The notes under the pieces are model-generated. The model had not been told where the DNA came from. It saw only the letters and a list, made by a program, of their open reading frames with translations, and ran no database searches. A stretch of DNA of 64,000 nt. Source: Akkermansiaceae bacterium (GTDB lineage: Bacteria > Verrucomicrobiota > Verrucomicrobiia > Verrucomicrobiales > DEV007). This document shows, piece after piece, positions 42,063 to 51,288 of this stretch. Each line of letters starts with the position of its first letter. The stretch's first letter is position 1. Made by a program: the position numbers and the translations under genes. The DNA is taken from the NCBI GenBank assembly GCA_024233005.1, contig JACKQE010000008.1, positions 62,001-126,000 of the forward strand, written 5' to 3'.

Positions 42063-43585
42063 TGGTAGTAGGCAAATTTTTTGGGATCGAAGGCATCGCG
42101 GATGGCTTCGCCGACAAAGGTGATTAGGGCGAGGACCACGACCATCGCGGCAAAGGCGGAACTGGCGATCCAGGGACTGCTCAGGTAGTCCACCCCGTCA
42201 TCGAAGATGACCCCCCAGGAGGGGAACGTGTCAGGCAGGCCGAACCCGATGAACGCCAGAGCGGTGAGACTGAAAATGATGCCAGAGACATCGAACGGGA
42301 TCAGGGTGACGATCGTGGCCAGCACGTTGGGCAGGATGTGGCGGAAGATGATCCGCGGATGCGAGGCCCCGATGACCTGGGCGGCTCCGACGAAAACACG
42401 CTCACGCTCCCGATAGGTGGAGGCCCGCAGATAGACGGCCACGCCGATCCAGGAAAACACCGCCATGATGCCGATCAGCTTGGGCACTGTGACATTCTCC
42501 CGGCCGACCATGGACACGATGATGACCACGAGATAGAGAAACGGGACATTCATCATGATCTCCATGATGCGCTGCACCGTCAGGTCATAGGTTCCGCCGA
42601 AATACCCCATGGTGCATCCGATGGTGATGCCGACGAGGTAGGTCAGCAGGAGATAGAACAGTCCCGCCTGCACATTGACCTGCCAGCCCCCGAAAATTTG
42701 CGCCGCCAGATCCCAGCCGCGGCTGTCTGTGCCGAGGTAATGCTTTTGCTTAGCCGAAGGGGGGAGTGGGGCATAGAGTGCGGCGACCCAGGAGGGCTCG
42801 GCCGCGTCCAGCGGATAAGCAGTCCGGTCGCTGCCGGTTGCCCAGGACTCCTCGGTGACTTCCCCGTGGGTGTATTCGCGGGTCACCAGACGGGTTCCAT
42901 CGGGCAGGAAGGCTTCGAACCGGCCCTCAAGCCGCCCGCGGCGGAATCCCGCCTCCGCGAATCGCTGGCTCCGTTCCTGGTCATGGTAGCGACGGGCCGA
43001 GCCGGAGTAGGGTTGACTCTGGTCCTCCCGGTAATACAGACCGTCGGCGGCCTTTGTCACCAAGGCGGTTTGGGAAACGTCGCTGTCGAACACCGGATCC
43101 CAGGGAACCGGCGGCATGATCACCCAATTGCCCTTGTTTTCCTCGCGGAAACGCTGCTGCAGCTCACGGAAGTTCACTCGCTCGTCATTGCTCAACCCAA
43201 AAGCATCTCCAGTAGTGGGGATGGCATGGAAGGCGGGGAAGGACCAGCGCCCCTCGTAGCGGACCGCGATCGCTTTGCTCCCCACAACCAGAGAGTCGAG
43301 CATTGCGAGCAGCACCAGGACGCCGAGGATGAGGAACGAAACAAATCCGCGACGGGAACTGCGGAACCGCCGCCACTGCAGCCGGGACTGCGGGGACAGG
43401 GTCCGTCCGCCGCCCATGAGGACGAGGATGACCCCGCCGATCACGAAAAAAGAGCAGTTCCAGGCTCCGAGGTCCCCGTATTTGCAGGGCCAGTCGAGGA
43501 GGGGAAGCCTCAGGGAGGTCCACTCATGGAGGCAGTAGGACAGGATGCCCCATGCGATCAAAACGATACCTGACAGCCGGCTCAT
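42059..43585 (-). CDS. peptide ABC transporter permease, OppC/YejE-like, with large insert
   Basis: A 508-residue permease, about 170-200 longer than ordinary OppC (~300). Three N-terminal hydrophobic segments are followed by a long soluble stretch (about 115-300) carrying FRRGRLEGRFEAFLPDGTRL and the family's YLGTDSRGWDLAAQI. A C-terminal BPD_transp_1 domain has the coupling helix VGAAQVIGASHPRIIFRHIL. Large inserts between the first helix and the permease core are known in YejE-type transporters. The start MSRLSGI at 43585 is 10 bp after the OppB-like stop. Confidence 0.87.
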   Translation of the reverse strand: MSRLSGIVLIAWGILSYCLHEWTSLRLPLLDWPCKYGDLGAWNCSFFVIGGVILVLMGGGRTLSPQSRLQWRRFRSSRRGFVSFLILGVLVLLAMLDSLVVGSKAIAVRYEGRWSFPAFHAIPTTGDAFGLSNDERVNFRELQQRFREENKGNWVIMPPVPWDPVFDSDVSQTALVTKAADGLYYREDQSQPYSGSARRYHDQERSQRFAEAGFRRGRLEGRFEAFLPDGTRLVTREYTHGEVTEESWATGSDRTAYPLDAAEPSWVAALYAPLPPSAKQKHYLGTDSRGWDLAAQIFGGWQVNVQAGLFYLLLTYLVGITIGCTMGYFGGTYDLTVQRIMEIMMNVPFLYLVVIIVSMVGRENVTVPKLIGIMAVFSWIGVAVYLRASTYRERERVFVGAAQVIGASHPRIIFRHILPNVLATIVTLIPFDVSGIIFSLTALAFIGFGLPDTFPSWGVIFDDGVDYLSSPWIASSAFAAMVVVLALITFVGEAIRDAFDPKKFAYYQ

Positions 43586-43595
43586 GAAGAAAACA

Positions 43596-44900
43596 TCAAC
43601 GGTAACTGACCCGGGGATCCGCCAGGGCAACAAGGAAGTCGGACACGATGTTGCCGATCAGCAGGAGGAGAGCCAGGACAGTAACCTGGCCCATGACCAC
43701 GGGATAGTCGCGGGTCAAAAGGCCGTTGAAAACCAGCAGACCCATCCCGTCAATGTCGAACACCTTTTCGATGAGGAAGTTCCCGCCCACGAAGATGGTC
43801 AGCACACCCCCGAAGGTCGCCGCGACCGGGATCAGGGAGTTCCGCAGGGCGTGTTTGAAGACCGCCTCGCGGTGGGTCGCCCCGGTGGCCATGGCGGTGC
43901 GGACATGGTCGGCCGCGAGGTTGTCGAGCAGGTTGTTCTTCACCAGCATGGTGAGAAAGGCGAAAGCCCCCACAAGATAGCAGACCAGTGGCAGGGCCGC
44001 ATGCTGGAAAAGGTCGGCGATTTTTCCCGGGAGGGACAAGGTGTCGAACTCCGCGCTGACAAAGCCCGCGATGGGGAACCATCCCCAACGGGCGGCAAAG
44101 AAGGTGAGCAGGAAAATGCCGAGCACGAAGGACGGGATGGAATAGCCGAGAAAGACCAGCACGGAAGTCACGGAATCGAGCAGGGTGCGGTGGCGGATCG
44201 CTTTGAGAACGCCCAGGGGAACGCAGACCCCGTAGGTGATGAGGAACGTCAGCACCCCGTAAAAGAGTGAGATCGGAACCCGCTGGGCGATCAACGTCGA
44301 GACCGGATCCCCAAAATTGGTGGAGCGCCCCAGATACCCCTGGAAAAGTCCCTCGAAGCGCGGCTGATAGATCACCGCCTGCCAGAAAAATTCCTCCTCA
44401 ACTTTGTCCGCCGGCATTCCCATCCGCCTCGCATAACGGATTTTCTGGGACTCGGGCGACTCGATGCGGGCCTGCCATCCCGTGATGTTGGCGGTGCCAA
44501 CCGGTTCCAGGGCAGAAACTCTCGGCCCGTCGCGGGTCACCCGGACCTTTTCCGTGGATCCCGGCAGTTGGATTTCGATGGAGGTCGCCTCCTTGTCGAA
44601 CTTGCCCCGGGTCCGCTTGGTTTCCTTTCCGGCCACCCCGAGCCAGTTGAGGTAAGCGCGGGGAATGGATTTGTCGAAATCATACTCCTCTTCAAGCCGC
44701 AGCAGTTGGTCGGGGCTGAGACCTCCCCGGCTTTCCTTTCCGAGCTTGCCCGCTTCGCCTTTGGCACCCGACATGGCTTGGAGCATGGCATTCTCCAAGG
44801 GGCCGCCGGGAGTGAGGCGCGTCATTGTGAACACCAGCATCGTGATGCCCAGCAAGGTCACCGGGACCAAGAGCAGGCGGCGGATGAAATAGTCACGCAT
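43596..44900 (-). CDS. peptide ABC transporter permease, OppB/YejB-like, with insert
   Basis: A 434-residue inner-membrane permease, first gene of the minus-strand transporter operon. The first helix (YFIRRLLLVPVTLLGITMLV) and MTRLTPGGP match OppB. A long periplasmic insert (about 45-200) is present where OppB has a short one. The C-terminal core has VRTAMATGATHREAVFKHAL as EAA loop. Ordinary OppB proteins are about 310-340 residues, so the excess lies in the insert. The divergent 226-bp region shared with the plus-strand transporter should contain its promoter. Confidence 0.9.
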   Translation of the reverse strand: MRDYFIRRLLLVPVTLLGITMLVFTMTRLTPGGPLENAMLQAMSGAKGEAGKLGKESRGGLSPDQLLRLEEEYDFDKSIPRAYLNWLGVAGKETKRTRGKFDKEATSIEIQLPGSTEKVRVTRDGPRVSALEPVGTANITGWQARIESPESQKIRYARRMGMPADKVEEEFFWQAVIYQPRFEGLFQGYLGRSTNFGDPVSTLIAQRVPISLFYGVLTFLITYGVCVPLGVLKAIRHRTLLDSVTSVLVFLGYSIPSFVLGIFLLTFFAARWGWFPIAGFVSAEFDTLSLPGKIADLFQHAALPLVCYLVGAFAFLTMLVKNNLLDNLAADHVRTAMATGATHREAVFKHALRNSLIPVAATFGGVLTIFVGGNFLIEKVFDIDGMGLLVFNGLLTRDYPVVMGQVTVLALLLLIGNIVSDFLVALADPRVSYR

Positions 44901-45126
44901 GGGGCGGGGGAGACGGCAATCGGAGGGTGGCGGGGAGTGGGGAGATCATGTTCCCGAACCGGCCCGGGATCAACCCCCTATTTGCGGCATTCTCCCTTGC
45001 GCGGGAACCCGGGGAAGGATACGCTGGCGCGATGAGCCCGGACCCCACGATGCAAGGCCCTGCGAGGTGGCAACCCGATCCCTGTATCGGAGGATCCTCC
45101 CTGAACCGGTCCCGTCTCCGGCACGC
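44901..45126. other. divergent intergenic region between two peptide transporter operons
   Basis: 226 bp lie between oppositely oriented OppB-like (minus) and OppA-like (plus) genes, so both promoters are expected here. No clear -10/-35 pair or operator could be picked out by eye. The sequence is GC-rich and holds no gene. Confidence 0.5.
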
Positions 45127-46791
45127 ATGAGATTCCTGTGGTCTGTTCGCCCCGCCGGAGCGGAAAGCCCGCCTTCCAGGGGGATCTCCGGAGGGATGGC
45201 CCTGCTCGTCCTGATCACTGGCGCCTTGGTCGGCTGCCAACGCGAGGACTTTGCCGCGCGCTGCGCCAAGGACGGGATCCTGCTCCTGGGCAACGGATCC
45301 GATCCCAAGGCGCTCGATCCGCAGTTGGTGGCCTCGGTGGGTGACAGCAACATCATGCGGACCCTTTTTGAAGGCCTCGTCTCCTATGATCCGTCCGACG
45401 ACACCAAGCTTGAGCCCGGCGTGGCCGAGCGGTGGGAAAGCAATGATGACAAGACGGTGTGGACCTTTCACCTCCGGAGCACCGCGCGCTGGTCCAACGG
45501 AGAGCCGGTCACCTCCCGGGACTTCGTCTACACCTATCAACGCATGCTCGAGCCGCGCCTCGCCTCCCCCTACGCCTCGATGCTGTATCTCCTCAAAAAC
45601 GGGCAGGCCTACAACGAGGAGAAAATCCGGGATTTCTCCCAGGTCGGGGTGAAGGCTCCCGACGACCACACCCTGGTCTGCACCCTTGAGATCCCGGCGG
45701 CGTATTTTCCACAGGTCGTGAAGCACACGTCCTGGTTGCCGGTCCATGGTCCGACCATCGAGCGTTTCGGCAGCATGACCGACCGTTTCACACTCTGGCA
45801 GCGCCCCGGGAACCATGTCTCCAACGGGCCTTTCCAACTGAAGAGCTGGCGGCTTTCGCATTCGGTAGTGGTGGCGAAAAATCCCCACTACTGGGATGCG
45901 GCCAAGGTCAGTCTGAACGAGATCCGGTTCTATCCTTACGAGACCTACACCGAGGAGCGCGCTTTCCGCGGTCACCGTCTCCATTACACCTACACCCTGC
46001 CGGCGGAGCTGATCCGCAAATACCAGACGCAGTCTCCGGAACTGCTCCGGATGGAGCCTTACTACGGAAGTTATTTTTTCCGGGTCAATGTGACGCATCC
46101 GCCGCTCGACAATCCCAAGGTGAGGCGGGCCCTGGCTCTCGCGATCGACCGGAAAAGCATCGTGGAAAACATCACCCAGGCCGGCCAGGCGCCCGCCACG
46201 GGCTTCACCCCGCCCAGTGAGGGTGGCTACCAGCCTCCCGACCTGATGTCTTTCAATCCGGCGGCCGCGCGGGCTCTCCTCGCCGAAGCCGGGTATCCGG
46301 ACGGCCGGGATTTTCCGGGCTTCACCCTCCTCATCAACACCTCCGAAGCCCACCGGGCCATCGCGGAAGCCCTCCAGGACATGTGGCGGAAACACCTCGG
46401 CATCACTTCGATCGAGATCGGGAACCGGGAATGGACCACCTTCCAGAGCGAGGTCATCGACATGAAATACGACGTCGCCCGGGCCGGATGGATCGCGGAT
46501 TACCTCGATCCGGCTACCTTTCTGGACATGTGGCGCAAGGGTGACAGCAACAATAACACCGGATGGAGCCAGCCCGACTACGACCGTCTCCTTCGCGAAG
46601 CGGCGGTCCAGCCCACGGTGGAGGGACGGTTCGCGAAACTCCGCGAGGCCGAGGCCATTCTCCTGGGTGACCTGCCGGTGCTCCCGGTCTATTGGTACAC
46701 CCGGAGTTACCTGATCCGGCCCGAGGTGAAAAATTGGAATCCCCTGCTGTTGGACAACCACAATTACAAGTATATCCGCCTCGAGCCCTGA
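45127..46791 (+). CDS. oligopeptide-binding lipoprotein, OppA-like
   Basis: A 554-residue SBP_bac_5 protein close to E. coli OppA in layout and length. A lipoprotein signal with lipobox ALVGC (Cys about residue 38) follows an unusually long N-terminal leader. Landmarks are LGNGSDPKALDPQLVASVGD, the FHLRSTARWSNGEPVTSRD strand, NPHYWDAAKV, KVRRALALAIDRKSI and WIADYLDPATFLDMW. It binds peptides in the periplasm for the two permeases encoded immediately downstream (6-bp and 16-bp gaps). Confidence 0.93.
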   Translation: MRFLWSVRPAGAESPPSRGISGGMALLVLITGALVGCQREDFAARCAKDGILLLGNGSDPKALDPQLVASVGDSNIMRTLFEGLVSYDPSDDTKLEPGVAERWESNDDKTVWTFHLRSTARWSNGEPVTSRDFVYTYQRMLEPRLASPYASMLYLLKNGQAYNEEKIRDFSQVGVKAPDDHTLVCTLEIPAAYFPQVVKHTSWLPVHGPTIERFGSMTDRFTLWQRPGNHVSNGPFQLKSWRLSHSVVVAKNPHYWDAAKVSLNEIRFYPYETYTEERAFRGHRLHYTYTLPAELIRKYQTQSPELLRMEPYYGSYFFRVNVTHPPLDNPKVRRALALAIDRKSIVENITQAGQAPATGFTPPSEGGYQPPDLMSFNPAAARALLAEAGYPDGRDFPGFTLLINTSEAHRAIAEALQDMWRKHLGITSIEIGNREWTTFQSEVIDMKYDVARAGWIADYLDPATFLDMWRKGDSNNNTGWSQPDYDRLLREAAVQPTVEGRFAKLREAEAILLGDLPVLPVYWYTRSYLIRPEVKNWNPLLLDNHNYKYIRLEP

Positions 46792-46797
46792 TCCCCG

Positions 46798-47739
46798 ATG
46801 GCCCGCTTCATCCTCAGCCGCCTGTTCCAGAGTCTCGTCGTTCTCGTCGGGATCTACACGCTTGTCTTCGTGCTGATGAAGCTCTCCCCCGGCAGTCCGT
46901 TTGCCGGGGAGAAAGCCGTGCCGGCGCACGTCCTGGAGAGAATGCGCTCCTACTACGGCCTCGACCAATCGCTCCCGGTGCAGTGGTGGCGCGGGTTGAG
47001 CAACTACCTCTTTCACCTTGATGGGGGCATTCCCCTGAAAAAGGACGGTTTCACTGTCAATGAAATCATCGCCGAATCACTGCCGGTTTCGGCCTTGGTC
47101 GGAGGGGTGGGACTGCTATTTGCACTCGGCACCGGCATTCCTCTGGGGGTCTTTGCCGCGGCCCGGAAAAACCGGGTCGGAGATTATGTCGCCAGCTCTC
47201 TCGCGCTGGTCGGCATCTGCCTGCCCACTTTTGTCATCGCTCCGTTGGCCATCGCCTGGTTCGCCCTCGACCTGGGGTGGTTCGCACCCGTGGGGTGGGA
47301 TGATCCCCGCGCCGACTGGATCCTGCCGTCGCTGGTTCTAGGGCTGTTCTACATGGGCTACATCGCCCGCATCACCCGGGGCGGCATGCTGGAGGCTCTC
47401 AATCAGGACTACATCCGGACCGCGCTTTCGAAAGGCCTCAGTGAAGGTCGGGTGCTTTTTGTCCACGCGTTGCGGCACGGACTGCTTCCGTTGGTCAGTT
47501 ATCTTGGACCAGCCACGGCGGGCATTCTGGCCGGTTCGTTTGTCGTTGAAACGGTCTTTGGTCTCCCCGGGCTGGGGATGCACACCGTCGCGGCAGCGCG
47601 GGACCGCGATCAACCCCTGCTGACCGGGTCGATCATGACCTATGGGGTGTTGGTTTTGTTCTTCAACTTCCTCTCCGACATCGTCCAGTACTGGATGAAT
47701 CCCCGGCTCCGTGGCGGCGGGCTGGCGGCTTCCCTTTAA
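46798..47739 (+). CDS. peptide ABC transporter permease, OppB type
   Basis: A 313-residue permease of normal OppB length with six membrane helices. The N-terminus FILSRLFQSLVVLVGIYTLV and LMKLSPGSPF are family-typical, as is the EAA loop YIRTALSKGLSEGRVLFVHA. It pairs with the next gene and with the OppA-like lipoprotein 6 bp upstream. Confidence 0.94.
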   Translation: MARFILSRLFQSLVVLVGIYTLVFVLMKLSPGSPFAGEKAVPAHVLERMRSYYGLDQSLPVQWWRGLSNYLFHLDGGIPLKKDGFTVNEIIAESLPVSALVGGVGLLFALGTGIPLGVFAAARKNRVGDYVASSLALVGICLPTFVIAPLAIAWFALDLGWFAPVGWDDPRADWILPSLVLGLFYMGYIARITRGGMLEALNQDYIRTALSKGLSEGRVLFVHALRHGLLPLVSYLGPATAGILAGSFVVETVFGLPGLGMHTVAAARDRDQPLLTGSIMTYGVLVLFFNFLSDIVQYWMNPRLRGGGLAASL

Positions 47740-47755
47740 TTTCATCCGTTGTTTC

Positions 47756-48688
47756 ATGGATCCGGCCCCCCTCTCACCCAGTCTTCCTGATCCCGGGAAA
47801 GGATTGCCCGCTGAGGCGGAGATCGTCCAAGGGACCTCACTCGGTCGCGATGCGTGGCTGCGCCTCAGGAAGAACCGGCTCGCCATCATCTGCCTCTGGG
47901 TGCTTGTCGGCATCGTGGCGCTCTGCCTGATCGGAGCGCTCCTGTCGAAAGCAGGGATCCTCCCCGATGCCAATGAAAACCATCTCGACAAAAAGCTGTT
48001 GCCGCCGGGCTCCGGCTACCTCCTCGGCTCCGATGCCCTGGGACGCGACCTGATGACCCGCATCTTCTTCGGTGGTCTGGTGTCGTTTTCCGTCGGATTG
48101 GTGGCGACCCTGGTCTCCACCTTCATCGGGGTCGCCTACGGCGCCGTGGCCGGCTATGTTGGGGGACGCGTCGATGCGGTCATGATGCGGATTGTCGACA
48201 TCCTTTACGCGATGCCGTTCGTCATTCTCGTCATCGTCCTGATGTCCTTTTTTGGGAGCAACCTGATCCTGCTGTTCCTCGCCATTGGGGCGGTCGAGTG
48301 GCTCACCATGGCCAGGATTGTCCGGGGACAGGTGCTGTCGTTGAAAAAACAGGAATTTGTCGAAGCCGCAGTGTCTCTCGGATTCAGCCATTGGCGCATC
48401 ATTTTCCGGCACCTCGTGCCGAACACGATGGGGCCCGTCATCGTCTACACGACCCTCACGGTGCCCGCCGTGATGCGACTGGAGGCGGTCCTGAGCTTCC
48501 TCGGCATGGGGGTACAGCCTCCGGACAGTTCCTGGGGCACTCTCATCAAGGAAGGGGCCGACCGCATGGACATTTCCCTTTGGCTCCTGGTGTTTCCGTC
48601 GGCCATTTTTGCGGTCACGCTGTTCTGCCTGAATTTCCTGGGAGACGGTCTGCGCGATGCGCTGGACCCCAAGTCCTCGAAAGACTGA
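47756..48688 (+). CDS. peptide ABC transporter permease, OppC type
   Basis: A 310-residue permease of ordinary OppC size. It has the N-terminal cytoplasmic LGRDAWLRLRKNRLAIICLW, the LLGSDALGRDLMTRIFFGG signature, and the coupling loop FVEAAVSLGFSHWRIIFRHL. The expected oppD and oppF do not follow. Instead, 145 bp downstream the strand usage flips, and the next transporter gene (OppF type) comes 3.3 kb later. Confidence 0.94.
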   Translation: MDPAPLSPSLPDPGKGLPAEAEIVQGTSLGRDAWLRLRKNRLAIICLWVLVGIVALCLIGALLSKAGILPDANENHLDKKLLPPGSGYLLGSDALGRDLMTRIFFGGLVSFSVGLVATLVSTFIGVAYGAVAGYVGGRVDAVMMRIVDILYAMPFVILVIVLMSFFGSNLILLFLAIGAVEWLTMARIVRGQVLSLKKQEFVEAAVSLGFSHWRIIFRHLVPNTMGPVIVYTTLTVPAVMRLEAVLSFLGMGVQPPDSSWGTLIKEGADRMDISLWLLVFPSAIFAVTLFCLNFLGDGLRDALDPKSSKD

Positions 48689-48704
48689 GCCGGGAGGGAG
48701 GCGT

Positions 48705-48728
48705 CTCCGGAAAAGGGGAATCCCGGAG
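48705..48728. terminator. hairpin after the OppABC genes (weak)
   Basis: ctccgg (48705-48710) and ccggag (48723-48728) form a 6-bp stem about 16 bp after the OppC stop. There is no T-tract. Confidence 0.25.
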
Positions 48729-48833
48729 TCTCCCCGCCGCCCTTCAGTGGGAGCGGCTTTGGAGATCCGGGATTCTGGGGTGCCCTGGACGGCGGCCTGC
48801 CGGTAGAGTGGGAGGCCGCGGGCAAAGGGGGAC

Positions 48834-49196
48834 TCAGGCGCGGAATTCGCGTTGGTAAGTCACAAAGTGGCCGTCGCTGTAGATATCGCGGTAGACCACG
48901 ACGGTGACGTGAAAGGAGATGCGGCGTCCGCAGTGATCATAAGAGTAACGCTGTTCGCAGAACCGGCTGACTTCCTTGGTGCAGACCTTGTAGGATTCGC
49001 AGTGGCGTGGCTGCGGAGCGCAGTAGCTCTGCTTGTGATGCGAACTCCCGTAGGAGAGCGACACCCGGGGCTGGTTGCAGTTGGAGCGGTTGATTGAGAT
49101 GTGGAAATCACCGGCTTCGGCGCGGCCCGGGGTGAACGCGAAGGCGGCAGTGGCCAGAGCGATCGCGGTGATCAGGGAGGTTTTCTTCGTGTTCAT
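48834..49196 (-). CDS. small secreted cysteine-rich protein of unknown function
   Basis: 120 residues with a clear Sec signal peptide (MNTKKTSLITAIALATAAFA, cleavage after RAEA near residue 28). The mature ~92-residue domain has six Cys (NCNQ, SYCAP, RHCES, KVCTK, RFCEQ, DHCGR), enough for three disulfides, and ends in a beta-rich SFHVTVVVYRDIYSDG. I recognise no named family. It is oriented against the peptide transporter and stands alone, behind a long CAA-rich leader. Confidence 0.6.
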   Translation of the reverse strand: MNTKKTSLITAIALATAAFAFTPGRAEAGDFHISINRSNCNQPRVSLSYGSSHHKQSYCAPQPRHCESYKVCTKEVSRFCEQRYSYDHCGRRISFHVTVVVYRDIYSDGHFVTYQREFRA

Positions 49197-49563
49197 GGTC
49201 GTATTGAGGTTGGGGTGGTTCGGGCTTCCGCCCGGTTTACTTGGTTGTTGTAGTGTTGTTTTTGTGGGCCCCGGTTGTTGTTTTCAGGTTTTAGGCTGCG
49301 AGGCTCATTCCATTCGACCGGAAGGGGATCATTATTATTCGAAAAGATGTTTCGTTGATGGCCGGAACGAGAGGATCAACGGCCAGACAACCATTAGGGA
49401 AATCTGATTCGGGTAGGATGACTTCGTCGCTGGAACCGTTCCAATGGCAACGCATTCCCTCCCTTCAAGAGTTCATGAACCGAGATGGATTTCCCAGGTT
49501 CAGTGGACAGGCATGGAGACATGCGGCAACGGAAGCAAGCTTCCACGGATCCCGTGCTTTCGG
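49197..49563. other. gene-free region with a CAA-rich leader for the small secreted protein
   Basis: 367 bp without a supported gene. Read on the minus strand, 49286-49241 is dominated by CAACAA/ACAAC runs, a low-structure sequence of the type that can enhance translation. Next comes a 5-bp hairpin at 49234-49221, then the ATG at 49196 with no Shine-Dalgarno. An AT-rich patch at 49327-49345 may hold the promoter. Confidence 0.4.
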
Positions 49564-51288
49564 TCACGGTGAGGCCAGTTTCCTGGCCAGAGCCTGGGAA
49601 TCGGAGGAAAGCTTGTCCAACGGGTAGCGGACGGTCTTTCCATCGGAGAGGATCAGCAGCACCGCGGTGCCTTGCAGTCCTCCGAAGCGGGCTGGGACTG
49701 TTTTGCCTTCAGTGTTGGTCCAGGGGTGCGCGATCTCCTCCGCGGCGGGGGGGATCGGCCCTCCAAGACGCCCGGCCAGTTGGGCCGCGTGCAGGTCAGG
49801 CGGATCCAATTTTCCCGGACGGATCGATTCGATCCACAGGCCATCGGAATCCGGTTTGCCGCGGCCGCGGATTTTCACGCCGATAAAATTGAGCCGGGAA
49901 GGACCGAATCCCTCCGGCATCTCCACGCTGCCCTTGGATTCCAGATTCCAATAAGTGTTTCCCGCGGCCGCATTTCGCCCGATGCCCTCGTGGCCGCCGC
50001 AGAGGAACATCCTTTCGCCTTTGCCAAGGTCGAGTTGGGAAAACAAGTTCTCATAGGGCGCGAGCTTGTGGTGGTCGAGCGACAGGTCCGGCCCTTTGCC
50101 ATGGGAGAAGACACAGCCCACGGACCCTCCGCTGACGGTGAGATCGTGAATGAACTTCGTGCGGAATTCGAACGCCGTGCACAGACAGTCGACGCTTTCC
50201 AGGGAGATGCCGTGATGGCCGGTGGCATCGTGCGGGTTCGGCGCCTTCCGGCCGGATTCCAGAATGATGCCGGTGACGGTGCTGAAGACCGACCCGCCCA
50301 ACTTGATCCCGGAGTCGGCATTGCGGATCACGACATCGCGCACCCAGCTGTGGGCCACGCCATTCATCTGGATGGCGTTGAAACCTTTCTCCGTGAAGTG
50401 CCCCAGATAGGGATCTTTGGGAAACTCAAACGAGAGGTGCTCGATGCCGACCTCCTGCACGCGCGGCTGAAACGTACGGACTTCGGGTTTCCATTCCGGG
50501 CGCAACTCGATCCGCAATGGCCGCTCCAGGGTCACGGTCCCGCCTTCGGCGGATTTCACCCGGCTGACCTGGCGGAAACTCCGGGCAGACCCCGCCTGCG
50601 AAAGGTCCGTCGCGTCTTCCCGGTAAAGGTAGCGCAACAGGGTTTGCCCGGTCGTGTCCGTGGCCACGATCACGATATCGTCGCCCGCCTTGAAGGGATG
50701 GCCGGGGGCGAGCTGCACCACGGTGTCCCCGCGCTTCGCCGGAGCCGTCACGGGCTGGGCGTCATTGGCAAAGTAACCTGTCGATCCGGCCACATTGATA
50801 AATCCACCCGAGTAGGCGTAGGCCGTGCCGCCCGTGTCGGCATACTGCACGGGCAGCGGATGGATCTCCTGCAGCGGTACGGGTGCGAGGATCACCGTCT
50901 TGTCTGGTCCCTCTCCCTGCAGCACCGTTCCCGATGTCTTGATCGTCACCACCTCGGAGAGCCGGTAGCGTCCCGCCGGCAGGGCGATCGTCTTGCCGGG
51001 ATTCGCGTCGATCGCTTTCTGGATGGCCGCCGTGTCATCGGCGGCGCCGTCTCCAGCGGCCCCATAGTCCTTGACCGACACGTCCGGCGTCCGCTCGGGC
51101 AGCGGTTTTTCGCCGCGTTGATAGCCGGCGTAGGAAAAATCCGGCAACGGCCCGCCCGCCGCCAGCCAGGCCTCGCCATTGGCGCCATAGATCTTGGAGG
51201 GCTCGGCATCGAGCCGCAATGCAAGACACCACACGAGAAACAGCGCTACTCTGGTTGAGAGGGGGAGCAAGGGTGTCTTCATCGGCAT
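49564..51288 (-). CDS. secreted right-handed beta-helix (pectate-lyase-3-like) protein with C-terminal SHD1-like segment
   Basis: 574 residues. An N-terminal signal peptide (ALFLVWCLALRLDA) precedes a Pectate_lyase_3 opening DVSVKDYGAAGDGAADDTAA with IALPAGRYRLSE, a parallel beta-helix typical of polysaccharide lyases or GH28-like hydrolases (residues 65-470). The last ~50 residues (TVPARFGGLQGTAVLLILSD, then GKTVRYPLDKLSSDSQ) match the SHD1 module widespread in planctomycete and verrucomicrobial secreted proteins. Activity is unproven; no catalytic set was identified. Start ambiguity of two codons (51288 or 51282). It lies opposite to the flanking transporter genes and has no operon partners. 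Confidence 0.8.
   Translation of the reverse strand: MPMKTPLLPLSTRVALFLVWCLALRLDAEPSKIYGANGEAWLAAGGPLPDFSYAGYQRGEKPLPERTPDVSVKDYGAAGDGAADDTAAIQKAIDANPGKTIALPAGRYRLSEVVTIKTSGTVLQGEGPDKTVILAPVPLQEIHPLPVQYADTGGTAYAYSGGFINVAGSTGYFANDAQPVTAPAKRGDTVVQLAPGHPFKAGDDIVIVATDTTGQTLLRYLYREDATDLSQAGSARSFRQVSRVKSAEGGTVTLERPLRIELRPEWKPEVRTFQPRVQEVGIEHLSFEFPKDPYLGHFTEKGFNAIQMNGVAHSWVRDVVIRNADSGIKLGGSVFSTVTGIILESGRKAPNPHDATGHHGISLESVDCLCTAFEFRTKFIHDLTVSGGSVGCVFSHGKGPDLSLDHHKLAPYENLFSQLDLGKGERMFLCGGHEGIGRNAAAGNTYWNLESKGSVEMPEGFGPSRLNFIGVKIRGRGKPDSDGLWIESIRPGKLDPPDLHAAQLAGRLGGPIPPAAEEIAHPWTNTEGKTVPARFGGLQGTAVLLILSDGKTVRYPLDKLSSDSQALARKLASP

Noticed and set aside
40221..42068. 615-codon plus-strand frame
   Set aside because: It is antisense to the peptide-binding lipoprotein and compositionally biased.
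44893..47016. 707-codon minus-strand frame across the OppA-like gene
   Set aside because: It is antisense to a clear lipoprotein with SBP_bac_5 motifs and shows no domain of its own.
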